64,000 bases of DNA. Source: Burkholderiales bacterium (lineage in GTDB: Bacteria > Pseudomonadota > Gammaproteobacteria > Burkholderiales > SG8-41). Each line of letters opens with the position of its first letter. Position 1 is the first letter of the stretch. A model generated the notes under the pieces. The model was not told the origin of the DNA. It was given only the letters and a program-made list of their open reading frames with translations, and did no database searches. Shown in pieces: positions 35,270 through 44,150 of this stretch. Position numbers and translations under genes: made by a program. Where the stretch lies: contig JALHRQ010000001.1 in the NCBI GenBank assembly GCA_022841375.1, forward strand, positions 672,892-736,891. The letters run 5' to 3'.

Positions 35270-36165
35270 AAGCTTCCATGGACCAAAGTAATGTCATTCC
35301 TGTCACCGGCAGCGTGATCCTGCCGCGTAGTGAACGCGCAATCGGCACCATTCTGATCCAGGCCGGCAAGCTGTCTTTTGAGTCTGCCGAGAAAATCCTG
35401 CAGTTTCAGCGGGATCATGACCTGCGCTTCGGCGACATCGCGCTGCAACTGGGCCTGCTCAGCACAGCGGACATTGAATTCGCGCTGGCGCGCCAGTTTG
35501 ATCATCCCTATCTGATACGGGGTGAAAGCAAGGTCAGCGAACAGGTGATCTCGGCGTACGCCCCTTTCGGACCGCAGGCCGAAGCGCTCAGCGAACTGCG
35601 CAGCCAGCTGATGATCCGCTGGTTCGGACGTACCACTGAAGGCAAGGCATTGGCAATCATCAGTGCGGAGCGACGCGAGGGGCGCAGCTTTATCGCCGCC
35701 AACCTCGCGGTAGCCTTTTCCCAGCTCGGTGAGAAAACACTGCTGATCGATGCCGACATGCGCAATCCCAGCCAGCACACCCTGTTCGCCATGGACAACC
35801 GCAACGGCCTGTCCGCCCTGCTCTCAGACCGCGGCGACATGCACACGCTGATCCATCGTGTACCCGGCCTGCCCGGATTGTCGGTACTGCCAGCTGGGGC
35901 CCGACCGCCGAATCCGCTGGAACTGCTGGCGCGGCCAATCTATCCGCAATTGCTTGCTGATCTGGCGTTTGAATTCGCGGTCATCATCCTCGATTCCCCC
36001 GCTCTCGCCGAACACACCGATGCGCAAAACATTGCAGCAGGGGCCGGTGCCGCCCTGATCGTGACACGCCAGGGTGCCAGCCGCATCTCCCGGGTGCGCG
36101 ATGCCGCCGAAACAGTGAATGAAGCCAGCGCCACTGTCATCGGCACCGTACTCAACGACTTTTAG
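35266..36165 (+). CDS. epsG: EpsG-family chain-length-determinant tyrosine kinase homologue
   Basis: BY-kinase-type ATPase partner of EpsF. Residues 25-85 carry an extra N-terminal helical region (GTILIQAGKLS...GDIALQLGLLS) resembling type II secretion N-domains, as usual for EpsG. The P-loop is deviant: AERREGRSF (134-142) has Arg where Lys is expected. Walker A' is LLIDADM (159-165) and Walker B is VIILDSPA. No C-terminal Tyr cluster is present (ends VIGTVLNDF). The GTG start overlaps the epsF stop; an ATG at 35278 is possible. 299 residues. Confidence 0.88.
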   Translation: MKASMDQSNVIPVTGSVILPRSERAIGTILIQAGKLSFESAEKILQFQRDHDLRFGDIALQLGLLSTADIEFALARQFDHPYLIRGESKVSEQVISAYAPFGPQAEALSELRSQLMIRWFGRTTEGKALAIISAERREGRSFIAANLAVAFSQLGEKTLLIDADMRNPSQHTLFAMDNRNGLSALLSDRGDMHTLIHRVPGLPGLSVLPAGARPPNPLELLARPIYPQLLADLAFEFAVIILDSPALAEHTDAQNIAAGAGAALIVTRQGASRISRVRDAAETVNEASATVIGTVLNDF

Positions 36166-36172
36166 CCCCCCC

Positions 36173-37051
36173 ATGTCAACAGTGCTCGACATCAGGCAGC
36201 GGCAGCAAACCGCCGCCTGGGCTGAATGGCTGCCCGTCATTACCGGACTGCTGGTTCTTTATGTGCCGACGTTTTATGCGGCCGCAACCACATTCTGGCA
36301 ATCCGATGAACATGCCCATGCGCCGATTATCCTGGCCGTAGTGGTATGGCTCGCGTGGCAAAAGCGCATGGCCTTGCGCGACAGTCCTGCACAAGCCCGG
36401 CCGGTCGCCGGTATCACCCTGCTCCTGTTCGGACTGCTGCTCTACATACTCGGACGCTCGCAGGACATCCCGCTGCTCGAAATCAGCTCGCTTACTCCGG
36501 TTCTGGCCGGCGTATTGCTGGCCCTCCGCGGCCTGCCGGTGCTGCGAATCTACTGGTTCCCGCTTTGTTTTGTGATTTTCATGCTGCCGTTGCCAGGATT
36601 TTTTGTTGATGCATTGACCGGCCCGCTCAAGCAGCACATCTCGGTGATTGTCGAACAGGTCCTGTATCTGGCCGGCTATCCGATCGCCCGAACCGGGGTC
36701 ATGCTGAACATCGGTCAATACCAGATGCTCGTGGCCGACGCCTGTTCGGGTCTGAATACCATGTTCAGTCTTTCGGCGCTTGGTTTGCTGTTCATGTACC
36801 TGACCGCCCGCAGCAGCATTCTGCACAACGGCATCATGCTCGCCGCCATTCTGCCGATTGCCTTTATTGCCAACATCATTCGCGTGCTGGTTCTGATGCT
36901 GATCACCTACCACTTCGGTGACGAGGCCGGGCAAGGCTATCTGCATGGCGCTGCAGGCATCGTCCTGCTGATTTCCGCACTGTCGGTTTTGCTGCTGCTT
37001 GACGCCATTCTGGCGCGACTGTTTAAACCCCGCAGCCCCCGGCCGGTATGA
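36173..37051 (+). CDS. xrtB: Exosortase B
   Basis: Inner-membrane transpeptidase-like enzyme that recognises PEP-CTERM signals. 292 residues with about 8 membrane helices. The catalytic triad is present: Cys191 in VADACSGLNTM, Arg237 in FIANIIRVLVL and His258 in GYLHGAAG. The start MSTVLDIRQ (36173) lies 7 bp after epsG; the longer frame overlaps epsG and is unlikely. The B type is assigned from the adjacent EpsD-G genes and the EpsI form downstream. Substrates in this window are the PEP-CTERM proteins at 21479 and 55016. Confidence 0.94.
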   Translation: MSTVLDIRQRQQTAAWAEWLPVITGLLVLYVPTFYAAATTFWQSDEHAHAPIILAVVVWLAWQKRMALRDSPAQARPVAGITLLLFGLLLYILGRSQDIPLLEISSLTPVLAGVLLALRGLPVLRIYWFPLCFVIFMLPLPGFFVDALTGPLKQHISVIVEQVLYLAGYPIARTGVMLNIGQYQMLVADACSGLNTMFSLSALGLLFMYLTARSSILHNGIMLAAILPIAFIANIIRVLVLMLITYHFGDEAGQGYLHGAAGIVLLISALSVLLLLDAILARLFKPRSPRPV

Positions 37052-37052
37052 C

Positions 37053-38606
37053 ATGCCCGAACACCTGAAAGCCCTGATCGTCATTCTGGTCGTGGCCACA
37101 GTGGTTTTTGCGCTGGCCAGGGTGCCCGCCTGTGCGATTGCTACCAGCCCCAATGATTTCGTACGACGGCGAAACCTGTGGCTGGGCATCACCACCATCG
37201 CTTTTCTGGCCCACAACTTCTGGGTTTACATCATTGCGGTCGCTGTAGTTCTTGCGTTGGCCGCGCAGCGGGAACCCAACAAGCCGGCGATGTATTTCAT
37301 CCTGATGTTCGCGGTTCCGGCGATACCGGCGCATATACCCGGCATGGGCATCATCCAGCATTTTTTCAGCATCGATTACCTTCGCCTTCTGGCGCTGGTG
37401 ATTCTGCTGCCCGCTTACCTTGCCCTGCGCAAGCAGCCGGATACCGCGGCGTTCGGCAGCACGATGCCCGACAAACTGCTCGCCGGTTTCCTGATTCTGC
37501 AGATTCTGCTGATGCTGACCGTCAGCACCTTCACCAACATGCTGCGCATCGGTGTTTTTTACTCGTTCATCGATATTTTCCTGCCCTACTACGTGGCCAG
37601 CCGCGCGCTGAGGAATATCGAGAACTTCCGCGAAGCTCTGATGGGTTTCGTGCTCGCGTCGCTGTTGCTGGGCGCGATTGGCATCTTCGAATTCGTGCGC
37701 CACTGGCTGCTTTATGCCAGCCTTGACAGCGTACTCGGTTTCCCCTGGGATATGGGCGACTACCTGGCCCGGGGCGGGGAAGGCAGCGACCTGCGCGCCC
37801 AAGCCAGCACCGGGCAACCGATTCCCTTCGGTTATGTCATGGCGGTGGCCATCGGCTTCCTGCTTTATCTGCGGCGCAAAGCGGTGAAGCCGCTGACCTG
37901 GACCTTTGGCCTGCTGCTGCTGACCGTCGCGCTGTTCACCTCGCTGTCACGCGGGCCCTGGATCGGTGCTGCAGCCATCGTCATTATCTATATCGCTACC
38001 GGACCGGCGCCGCTGAAAGGTTTCGCCAGACTGGGATTGCTTGCGCTGATTGTCGTTCCGTTGTTGCTGGTCACCACCGGCGGTCAAAAGATTTTTGATC
38101 TGCTGCCGTTTATTGGATCGGTCAGCTCCGACAACGTCACTTATCGCCAGCGCCTCGCCGAGATTTCCCTGCAGGTGATCATGGAAAAGCCGTTCTTCGG
38201 CGCCTTCGATTATTTTTACTCGCCCGCGATGCAGGACTTGCGCCAGGGCCAGGGCATTATCGACATCGTCAATACTTATCTGTCGGTCGGACTGGGCAAC
38301 GGTCTGGTGGGACTGACCTTGTTTGCAGGATTCTTTATTGCGGTGGCGTACGGCATCTTCAGAAGCATGAGGACACTGACGGACCGCAATGACGAAATGT
38401 ATTCGCTGGGCCAGGGCCTGCTGTCCGTGTTGCTCGGAATCATGGTCACCATCGCCACCGTCAGCAGCATTACCGTGATCCCGGTGATCTATTGGTCAGT
38501 GGCCGGCCTCGGCGTCGCTTACGCCCGTATCCTTACCACTGCCAAAGCCCCCGCCGTACGACCATCGCTGAAGACCCGCCTGGCGGTTGCAACGGCGGCG
38601 CGATGA
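37053..38606 (+). CDS. O-antigen ligase/polymerase-like membrane protein (Wzy type)
   Basis: Polytopic membrane protein (about 11-12 helices, 517 residues) with a Wzy_C-type segment: FTSLSRGPWIGAAAIV in the middle and a large periplasmic loop around GSVSSDNVTYRQRLAEISLQ. It lies 1 bp after xrtB and overlaps the flippase gene by 4 bp. By position it is the exopolysaccharide polymerase. Sequence alone does not separate polymerase from ligase. Confidence 0.8.
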   Translation: MPEHLKALIVILVVATVVFALARVPACAIATSPNDFVRRRNLWLGITTIAFLAHNFWVYIIAVAVVLALAAQREPNKPAMYFILMFAVPAIPAHIPGMGIIQHFFSIDYLRLLALVILLPAYLALRKQPDTAAFGSTMPDKLLAGFLILQILLMLTVSTFTNMLRIGVFYSFIDIFLPYYVASRALRNIENFREALMGFVLASLLLGAIGIFEFVRHWLLYASLDSVLGFPWDMGDYLARGGEGSDLRAQASTGQPIPFGYVMAVAIGFLLYLRRKAVKPLTWTFGLLLLTVALFTSLSRGPWIGAAAIVIIYIATGPAPLKGFARLGLLALIVVPLLLVTTGGQKIFDLLPFIGSVSSDNVTYRQRLAEISLQVIMEKPFFGAFDYFYSPAMQDLRQGQGIIDIVNTYLSVGLGNGLVGLTLFAGFFIAVAYGIFRSMRTLTDRNDEMYSLGQGLLSVLLGIMVTIATVSSITVIPVIYWSVAGLGVAYARILTTAKAPAVRPSLKTRLAVATAAR

Positions 38607-39982
38607 CCAGCCATGCACTGCTCACGCTGCGGCAGCGGGTGTTTCGCGCCGGCGGCTGGAGTTTCGCCGGTTACGGCATCAGCCAGGCTTTGCGCCTCGG
38701 TGGCAACCTGATCATGACCCGGTTGCTGGCGCCGGAAATGTTCGGCGTGATCGCCATCGCCACACTGGTCACTGTGGTGCTCGGCATGCTGTCCGATGTC
38801 GGACTGCAGCAGAACATCGTGCAAAGCCCGCGTGGCGACGAGCCGGCCTTTCTCGATACGGCCTGGGTCGTGCAGATCATTCGCGGCGGCGGCCTGTGGC
38901 TGATCGCCCTGCTGATCTCCTGCACCGTATATGCAGTAAACCTGAACGGCCTGTTTCCGGCAGATTCGGTTTACGCATCACCATTGCTGCCCGCGGTCAT
39001 TGCCGTCAGTTCTTTTGCAGCGGTTGTGTCCGGCTTTGCATCAACCAATATTGCGTCCGCCTGCCGCCACTTCAATCAGCAGCGCGTAGTCCAGATCGAA
39101 GTCATCGCCCAAACCGTTGCACTGTGCGTCATGGTTGTCGTCGGCATGGCAACCCGTTCGGTCTGGGCACTGGTGACCGGCGGCCTGGTGGCCACTTTGA
39201 CCGGCACCCTGCTCAGCCACTTCTGGATGAAAGGCATTCGCAACCGCTTCCGGCTGGAAAAAGACGCCCTGCGTGAACTCGTCGGATTCGGCAAGTGGAT
39301 ACTCGTTTCATCCGCGGTCGGTATCCTCGCCATCAACGGCGACCGCATTCTCCTCGGACTTTATGTCGACGCACACACGCTGGGCCTCTATGCAATTGCG
39401 ATCCTTATTGCGGGTTCAATTGAAGGACTGCTGGGCCGCCTCTTTGCAACGGTATCCCTGCCCGCATTGAGCGAAGTCGCCCGGAACAATTTCCAGGGCT
39501 TGCGCGACGTCTATTACAAACTGCGCATGCCCGGCGACCTGCTGTTGTTGTTTATATCCGGATTGCTGTTCTCCGCCGGCCATCTGGCTATTGTCCTGCT
39601 GTATGACGAGCGATATGCCGCTGCCGGCGAAATGCTGCAGATCCTGGCCCTGTCGCTGTTCACCGCGCGTTTCGGCGTGGCTCACCAGATCTATCTGGCG
39701 ATGGGCGTGCCGCGCCATCTGGCCATCATCAATGCCGTGCGTTTTATCGCGCTTTTTACGCTGGTTCCGCTGTTGTATCACCTTGGTGGTCTGCAGGCGG
39801 CGATATGGGGCATCGCGCTTCACAGTCTCGCAACGCTGCCGTTCATTTATTTTTTCAACAAAAAGCTCGGCTTGAATGACTGGCGTCGCGAGTTGCAGGT
39901 ATTGATTGCTTTTCCGGCCGGATTCGCCTGCGGCTACGTGATGAACCTGCTGCTGCAAACGCGGGACGCAAAATGGACATGA
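38603..39982 (+). CDS. Oligosaccharide flippase (Wzx-like)
   Basis: MOP-superfamily exporter, 459 residues and about 12-14 membrane helices. The typical opening is present (GGWSFAGYGISQALRLGGNLIMTRLLAPEMFG). The start at 38603 overlaps the preceding stop (ATGA); a longer frame reaching back to 38492 lies inside the polymerase gene and is rejected. It would translocate undecaprenyl-linked repeat units. It overlaps the methyltransferase gene by 10 bp. Confidence 0.88.
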   Translation: MTSHALLTLRQRVFRAGGWSFAGYGISQALRLGGNLIMTRLLAPEMFGVIAIATLVTVVLGMLSDVGLQQNIVQSPRGDEPAFLDTAWVVQIIRGGGLWLIALLISCTVYAVNLNGLFPADSVYASPLLPAVIAVSSFAAVVSGFASTNIASACRHFNQQRVVQIEVIAQTVALCVMVVVGMATRSVWALVTGGLVATLTGTLLSHFWMKGIRNRFRLEKDALRELVGFGKWILVSSAVGILAINGDRILLGLYVDAHTLGLYAIAILIAGSIEGLLGRLFATVSLPALSEVARNNFQGLRDVYYKLRMPGDLLLLFISGLLFSAGHLAIVLLYDERYAAAGEMLQILALSLFTARFGVAHQIYLAMGVPRHLAIINAVRFIALFTLVPLLYHLGGLQAAIWGIALHSLATLPFIYFFNKKLGLNDWRRELQVLIAFPAGFACGYVMNLLLQTRDAKWT

Positions 39983-41067
39983 CCTTTTCCACGGCGCGCT
40001 CCATCGGGGACATGCGCGTCGAGCCGCGTCCGGCCTGCATGCTGTGCGGCAGTGAGGGGCACGTGCTGTATGAAAGCCTTATTGATCACCAGTACGGCGT
40101 TCCCGGCATATGGTCCCTGCGCGAGTGCAGCAACACTCGCTGCAGCCTGGTCTGGCAGGACCCGATGATTACCCCTGAAGACCTGCCGTTGGCCTACAAG
40201 TCGTACTACACGCATGCCGGCCATGATGCTTTTGGACCTGAAAATATATGGAGCAGGACTTTTTCCTTGCTCGACCGGCTGATGGCGAAGCTGCATGGAC
40301 TGAATGCCGAACGCCAGCGCTTCCGGCAGGGCTTCCTCGACGACCGGCCACCCGGCTCGCTGCTTGATATCGGTTGCGGCAGCGGCGATTTCGCAGCCAC
40401 GATGCGCGCCCGGGGCTGGGCGGTACGTGGCACCGATGCCGACCCCGACGCCGCACGTGACGTGGCCCACAAACACGGATTCCAGGTTGACGTCGGCGAG
40501 ATTCATGATCTTGCGTATCCGTCAGGCTCTATCGATGCGATCACCGCACGTCACGTCATAGAGCATGTCCGTGACCCTCAACGGTTTGTGCGCGAATGCT
40601 GGCGCATTCTGAAACCGGGTGGCCGGCTGGTGCTGGTCACGCCAAATGTAGCCAGTCTGGGCCATCAGCTGTACCGCGAACACTGGCAAGGGCTTGAGCC
40701 GCCCCGCCATTTGTTTCTGTATGGACGAAACACGCTTGAACAACTGGCAAGCGCCAGCGGCATCGAATCTGCGGAGATTTTCTCAACGGCACAGGGTGCC
40801 AGCTATATTTTCCGCAGCAGCGAACGCATCCGCGCGGGTCGCTACGACGCCGCGGAATCCTGGCCGCGCACGCTGCTTCAATACTGGCTCTGGCAGTCCC
40901 GGGAAATCCGCAGCCTGCGCAACGGGATCTCCGAATGCGGTGAGGAACTCGTGCTGCTGGCTGACAAACCCGTGCGCACGTCGCTTCATGCCGCTGGCAA
41001 CCGGATATTCGCGCCGGTGAATCCTGAACAACAATTACGCCGGAGGATGACCGCATGTTCGGCGTAA
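39973..41067 (+). CDS. Class I SAM-dependent methyltransferase
   Basis: 364 residues. An N-terminal zinc-ribbon-like Cys cluster (ACMLCGSEG then CSNTRCSLVW) is followed by a Methyltransf_11-type domain with LLDIGCGSGDFA (motif I), GTDADPDAA and ITARHVIEHVRDPQ, and WRILKPGGRLVLVTPN. Probably modifies a sugar of the repeat unit; the acceptor is unknown. It overlaps both neighbours, consistent with one operon. Confidence 0.85.
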   Translation: MDMTFSTARSIGDMRVEPRPACMLCGSEGHVLYESLIDHQYGVPGIWSLRECSNTRCSLVWQDPMITPEDLPLAYKSYYTHAGHDAFGPENIWSRTFSLLDRLMAKLHGLNAERQRFRQGFLDDRPPGSLLDIGCGSGDFAATMRARGWAVRGTDADPDAARDVAHKHGFQVDVGEIHDLAYPSGSIDAITARHVIEHVRDPQRFVRECWRILKPGGRLVLVTPNVASLGHQLYREHWQGLEPPRHLFLYGRNTLEQLASASGIESAEIFSTAQGASYIFRSSERIRAGRYDAAESWPRTLLQYWLWQSREIRSLRNGISECGEELVLLADKPVRTSLHAAGNRIFAPVNPEQQLRRRMTACSA

Positions 41068-41666
41068 CGCTGCGGCGGGTGTTGCGGCATCTTGCATTCG
41101 AACACGGTGCAATGCGCGGTCTTTATATACGCTTCTGCCGTCCCGCCGGTTCCGAATATGCCGGCTTCCTCAGGAAATGGGGCGGATTGCACACAGTGGG
41201 TGAACACTGCGAAATCAATTACGGCGCGGTGTTTACGGACCCGGCCTATGTCAGCATCGGCAGCAATGTCGTGCTGGCCGACTGCACGCTGATCGGTCAC
41301 GACGGTTCGATCGCCATGCTCAACCGTGCCTACGGTGTGAAACTGGATGCGGTCGGCAAGATTGTCATCAACGACAACGTATTCATCGGTCATGGTGCCA
41401 TCGTGCTGCCCGGCGTCACCATCGGCCCGAACGCCATCGTGGCCGCCGGGGCCGTGGTCACCCGGAACGTCGAAGCCGGCTTAATCGTAGGCGGCGTGCC
41501 GGCCATACCCATTTCCAGTGTCGCCGAACGGGTGCAGCGGCTGCAGAAGGAAACTTCGCTGTTGCCATGGGCTGAGGTCATCCGCAACCGTGAGGGCGGG
41601 TTCGATGCAGCGCTGGAACCCGAATTGCTCCGGCAGCGCGTGCTGCATTTTTTTCCTAACCGGTGA
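41055..41666 (+). CDS. Hexapeptide-repeat acyltransferase
   Basis: 203-residue left-handed beta-helix protein. Hexapeptide turns are visible (VSIGSNVVLADCTLIG, NVFIGHGAIVLPGVTIGPNAIVAAGAVV), ending in the GGVPAIPI loop of NodL/maltose acetyltransferase-type enzymes. Likely adds acetyl or another acyl group to the exopolysaccharide or its precursor. It overlaps the methyltransferase gene by 13 bp. Confidence 0.82.
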   Translation: MFGVTLRRVLRHLAFEHGAMRGLYIRFCRPAGSEYAGFLRKWGGLHTVGEHCEINYGAVFTDPAYVSIGSNVVLADCTLIGHDGSIAMLNRAYGVKLDAVGKIVINDNVFIGHGAIVLPGVTIGPNAIVAAGAVVTRNVEAGLIVGGVPAIPISSVAERVQRLQKETSLLPWAEVIRNREGGFDAALEPELLRQRVLHFFPNR

Positions 41667-41677
41667 CGGGACCACCC

Positions 41678-42625
41678 ATGGACCTCACCGCGATCATCGT
41701 CAATTTCAACACCGAAGGCCTTCTGCGGGATGCGATCGGCCGGCTGCAAGGCGCTGCAGCGCGGCTGTCGTTGAAGATCGCCATCATCGACAACGCCTCG
41801 CAGGACAATTCCGTCGCGCTGATCCGCCGCGAGTTCCCCGCCTGCCATCTGATCTCCAACACCACCAATGTCGGCTTCGGCCGTGCCAACAATCAGGGAT
41901 TGGCACTGGTCGAAGGCCGCTATGTGCTGCTGCTCAATACCGACGCTTTTGTATCAAAAGATACTTTATATAAAACAATTGCTTACATGGACTCCCATCC
42001 GCGATGCGGGATACTCGGTGTGAGGCTGGTCGGGCGTGACGGCACCCTGCAACCTTCGGCGCGCTACTTCCCGACCCCGTGGAATCTGTTCCTGGCGCGC
42101 ACCGGACTCAACCGTCTGTTTCCCGGCGTGCGCACGGTCGACGACCTGGACTGGGATCACGCGTCGGTGCGCCAGTGCGACTGGGTGCCCGGCTGTTATT
42201 TCCTGATTCGCCGCGCCGTCATCGACCAGATCGGCCTGTTTGATCCGCGCTATTTTCTGTATTACGAAGAAATCGATCACTGCCTGGCCGCGCGCAAGGC
42301 GGGATGGGAAGTCACTTTTTTCTCCGATACCACCGTCGTGCATATCGGCGGTGAGAGCGCCAAAACCACGGGCGCAATCACTACTGGCGGCCGCCAGATC
42401 GAGTCCATGCAGATCGAAAGCGAACTGCTGTATTTCCGCAAAAATCACGGACTCTCCGGCGTCTGCGCCCATTTGTTGCTGACCGTCGCCGCCGATGCGG
42501 TGGTGCTGCTGAAACGACTGCTGCAGCGACGCGCCCCCGCTGACACCGGTGCCGGCACCAAGCATCTCGCGATGGTGTGGTCACTGTTCCGGCGCACTGC
42601 ATGGGCAACCCGCCCGACACGGTAA
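41678..42625 (+). CDS. Glycosyltransferase family 2 (rhamnosyltransferase-like)
   Basis: 315 residues, GT-A fold. TAIIVNFNTEGLL opens the domain, followed by NNVGFG-type segment NTTNVGFGRANNQG and the metal-binding LLLNTDAF. Acceptor-site motif FDPRYFLYYEEIDHCLAARKAGW is typical of rhamnosyl/galactosyl transferases. The ATG start at 41678 is preferred over a GTG at 41663 that overlaps the preceding stop. Given the rfbBACD genes, rhamnose transfer is plausible but unproven. Confidence 0.85.
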   Translation: MDLTAIIVNFNTEGLLRDAIGRLQGAAARLSLKIAIIDNASQDNSVALIRREFPACHLISNTTNVGFGRANNQGLALVEGRYVLLLNTDAFVSKDTLYKTIAYMDSHPRCGILGVRLVGRDGTLQPSARYFPTPWNLFLARTGLNRLFPGVRTVDDLDWDHASVRQCDWVPGCYFLIRRAVIDQIGLFDPRYFLYYEEIDHCLAARKAGWEVTFFSDTTVVHIGGESAKTTGAITTGGRQIESMQIESELLYFRKNHGLSGVCAHLLLTVAADAVVLLKRLLQRRAPADTGAGTKHLAMVWSLFRRTAWATRPTR

Positions 42626-42631
42626 ACGGCC

Positions 42632-43144
42632 ATGTTTGAAAACATAAAAAACGATCTTCACGCGCATGGCGGCCACTGGGGTGCCCAGGGCTTCTGGGCC
42701 TTGCTGGTCTACCGGTTCGGTCGCTGGCGCCATGAATTCAGCCCTGGCCTGGTACGCAAACTCTTTTCGCTGATTTACCGGGTGCTTTACAAATTCGTCC
42801 AGATCATTACCGGCATTGAATTGCCGTGCGAGGTGCCCCTCGGCCGTAACTTCGTCATCGACCATTTCGGCGGCATCATCATCAGCGGCTATGCCAGATT
42901 CGGCGACAACTGCCGTATCCGCACCGGAGTGGTCATCGGCCTGCGCAGTGTTGCGCACCCTTGCGCACCGGTCATTGGCAACAATGTGGATATCGGTGCG
43001 GGTGCAAAAATTCTCGGTGCCATCCATATCGGCAATAACGTGCTGATCGGTGCCAACGCGGTGGTGCTGAGCGACGTTCCCGACAACTCGACTGCTGTCG
43101 GCGTGCCTGCAGTCATCCTCCCCCGGACGACCGTAAATGTCTGA
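42632..43144 (+). CDS. Serine acetyltransferase-like protein 1
   Basis: 170-residue CysE-like hexapeptide protein: basic N-terminal helices (YRFGRWRHEF), then the beta-helix HFGGIIISGYARFGDNCRIRTG, NNVDIGAGAKILGAIHIGNNVLIGANAVVLSDVP and a TAVGVPAVI end. It lacks the full CysE N-terminal domain, as do exopolysaccharide-locus acetyltransferases. Likely acetylates a carbohydrate. A second such gene lies at 48087. Confidence 0.82.
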   Translation: MFENIKNDLHAHGGHWGAQGFWALLVYRFGRWRHEFSPGLVRKLFSLIYRVLYKFVQIITGIELPCEVPLGRNFVIDHFGGIIISGYARFGDNCRIRTGVVIGLRSVAHPCAPVIGNNVDIGAGAKILGAIHIGNNVLIGANAVVLSDVPDNSTAVGVPAVILPRTTVNV

Positions 43145-44132
43145 CGCGCTCTCAACCGGCCAGGCCGTGGGTGTTGTCGTCATCGGTCGCAACGAGGGCG
43201 AACGGCTGCGGCGATGCCTCGGTTCCGTCACGCATCACGCCGACACCATCGTCTACGTCGATTCCGGCTCCAGCGATGGATCGGTGGAACTGGCGCGCGG
43301 TCTGGGCGTATCGGTGGTGATGCTCGATCTCAACCATCCGTTTACCGCTGGTCGCGCGCGCAATGCCGGGTTTCGCCGTCTGCGCCTGCTCGCGCCGGGA
43401 TTGCGCTACGTACAGTTTGTCGATGGCGATTGCGAAATCGCAGAGGACTGGCTTGCCAGTGCCGCAATGCGGCTGCACGACAATCCGCAGGTCGCCGTAG
43501 TTTGCGGCCGGAGGCGTGAGCGTTATCCCGAACAATCGGTCTACAACAGGCTTTGCGATATCGAATGGGACACGCCGGTGGGCGAGGCCAAAGCCTGCGG
43601 CGGTGATTTCATGGCGCGGGTTGATGCCTTTGAAGCGGTGCAGGGATTTTGCCCTGCACTGATTGCCGGAGAAGAACCCGAACTTTGCGTGCGACTGCGC
43701 GCTTCGGGCCGGCAGATCATGCGCATCGCAGCTGAAATGACCCTGCATGACGCTGCGATCGAACACTTCGGTCAGTGGTGGCGGCGCACGCTGCGCAGCG
43801 GTTATGCCTTTGCCGAGGGTGCCAGCCTGCATGGCGCGCCGCCCGAACGGCACTGGGTGCGCGAATCGCGCAGTGCGTGGCTGTGGGGCATGGCGATTCC
43901 GCTGTTTGTGCTGGCCATCGCCGTGTGGGGGAGCGCGTGGGGGCTGCTGCTGCTTGGCGTTTATCCGCTGCAGGTTCTCCGACTGGCGGTGCGTGCCGGG
44001 CGGCCGCAGCGGGAGAACTGGTGGCGCGCCGGATTTCTGGTGCTGGGCAAGTTTCCGGAAATGCTCGGGCAGGTCAAGTTCATCATTCATCGCTACCTCG
44101 GCAGCCAGCCGCGGCTGATCGAATACAAGTAA
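43137..44132 (+). CDS. Glycosyltransferase family 2 with C-terminal membrane segments
   Basis: 331 residues. GT-A motifs: VGVVVIGRNEGERLRRCL, VYVDSGSSDGS, and the metal-binding FVDGDCEI. Near residue 190, IAGEEPELCVRLRASG is the acceptor-side ED motif. Two hydrophobic segments follow (AIPLFVLAIAVWGSAWGLLLLG). It overlaps the previous gene by 8 bp. Sugar unknown. Confidence 0.85.
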   Translation: MSDALSTGQAVGVVVIGRNEGERLRRCLGSVTHHADTIVYVDSGSSDGSVELARGLGVSVVMLDLNHPFTAGRARNAGFRRLRLLAPGLRYVQFVDGDCEIAEDWLASAAMRLHDNPQVAVVCGRRRERYPEQSVYNRLCDIEWDTPVGEAKACGGDFMARVDAFEAVQGFCPALIAGEEPELCVRLRASGRQIMRIAAEMTLHDAAIEHFGQWWRRTLRSGYAFAEGASLHGAPPERHWVRESRSAWLWGMAIPLFVLAIAVWGSAWGLLLLGVYPLQVLRLAVRAGRPQRENWWRAGFLVLGKFPEMLGQVKFIIHRYLGSQPRLIEYK

Positions 44133-44150
44133 CGCTCCGGCAGCCACGCC

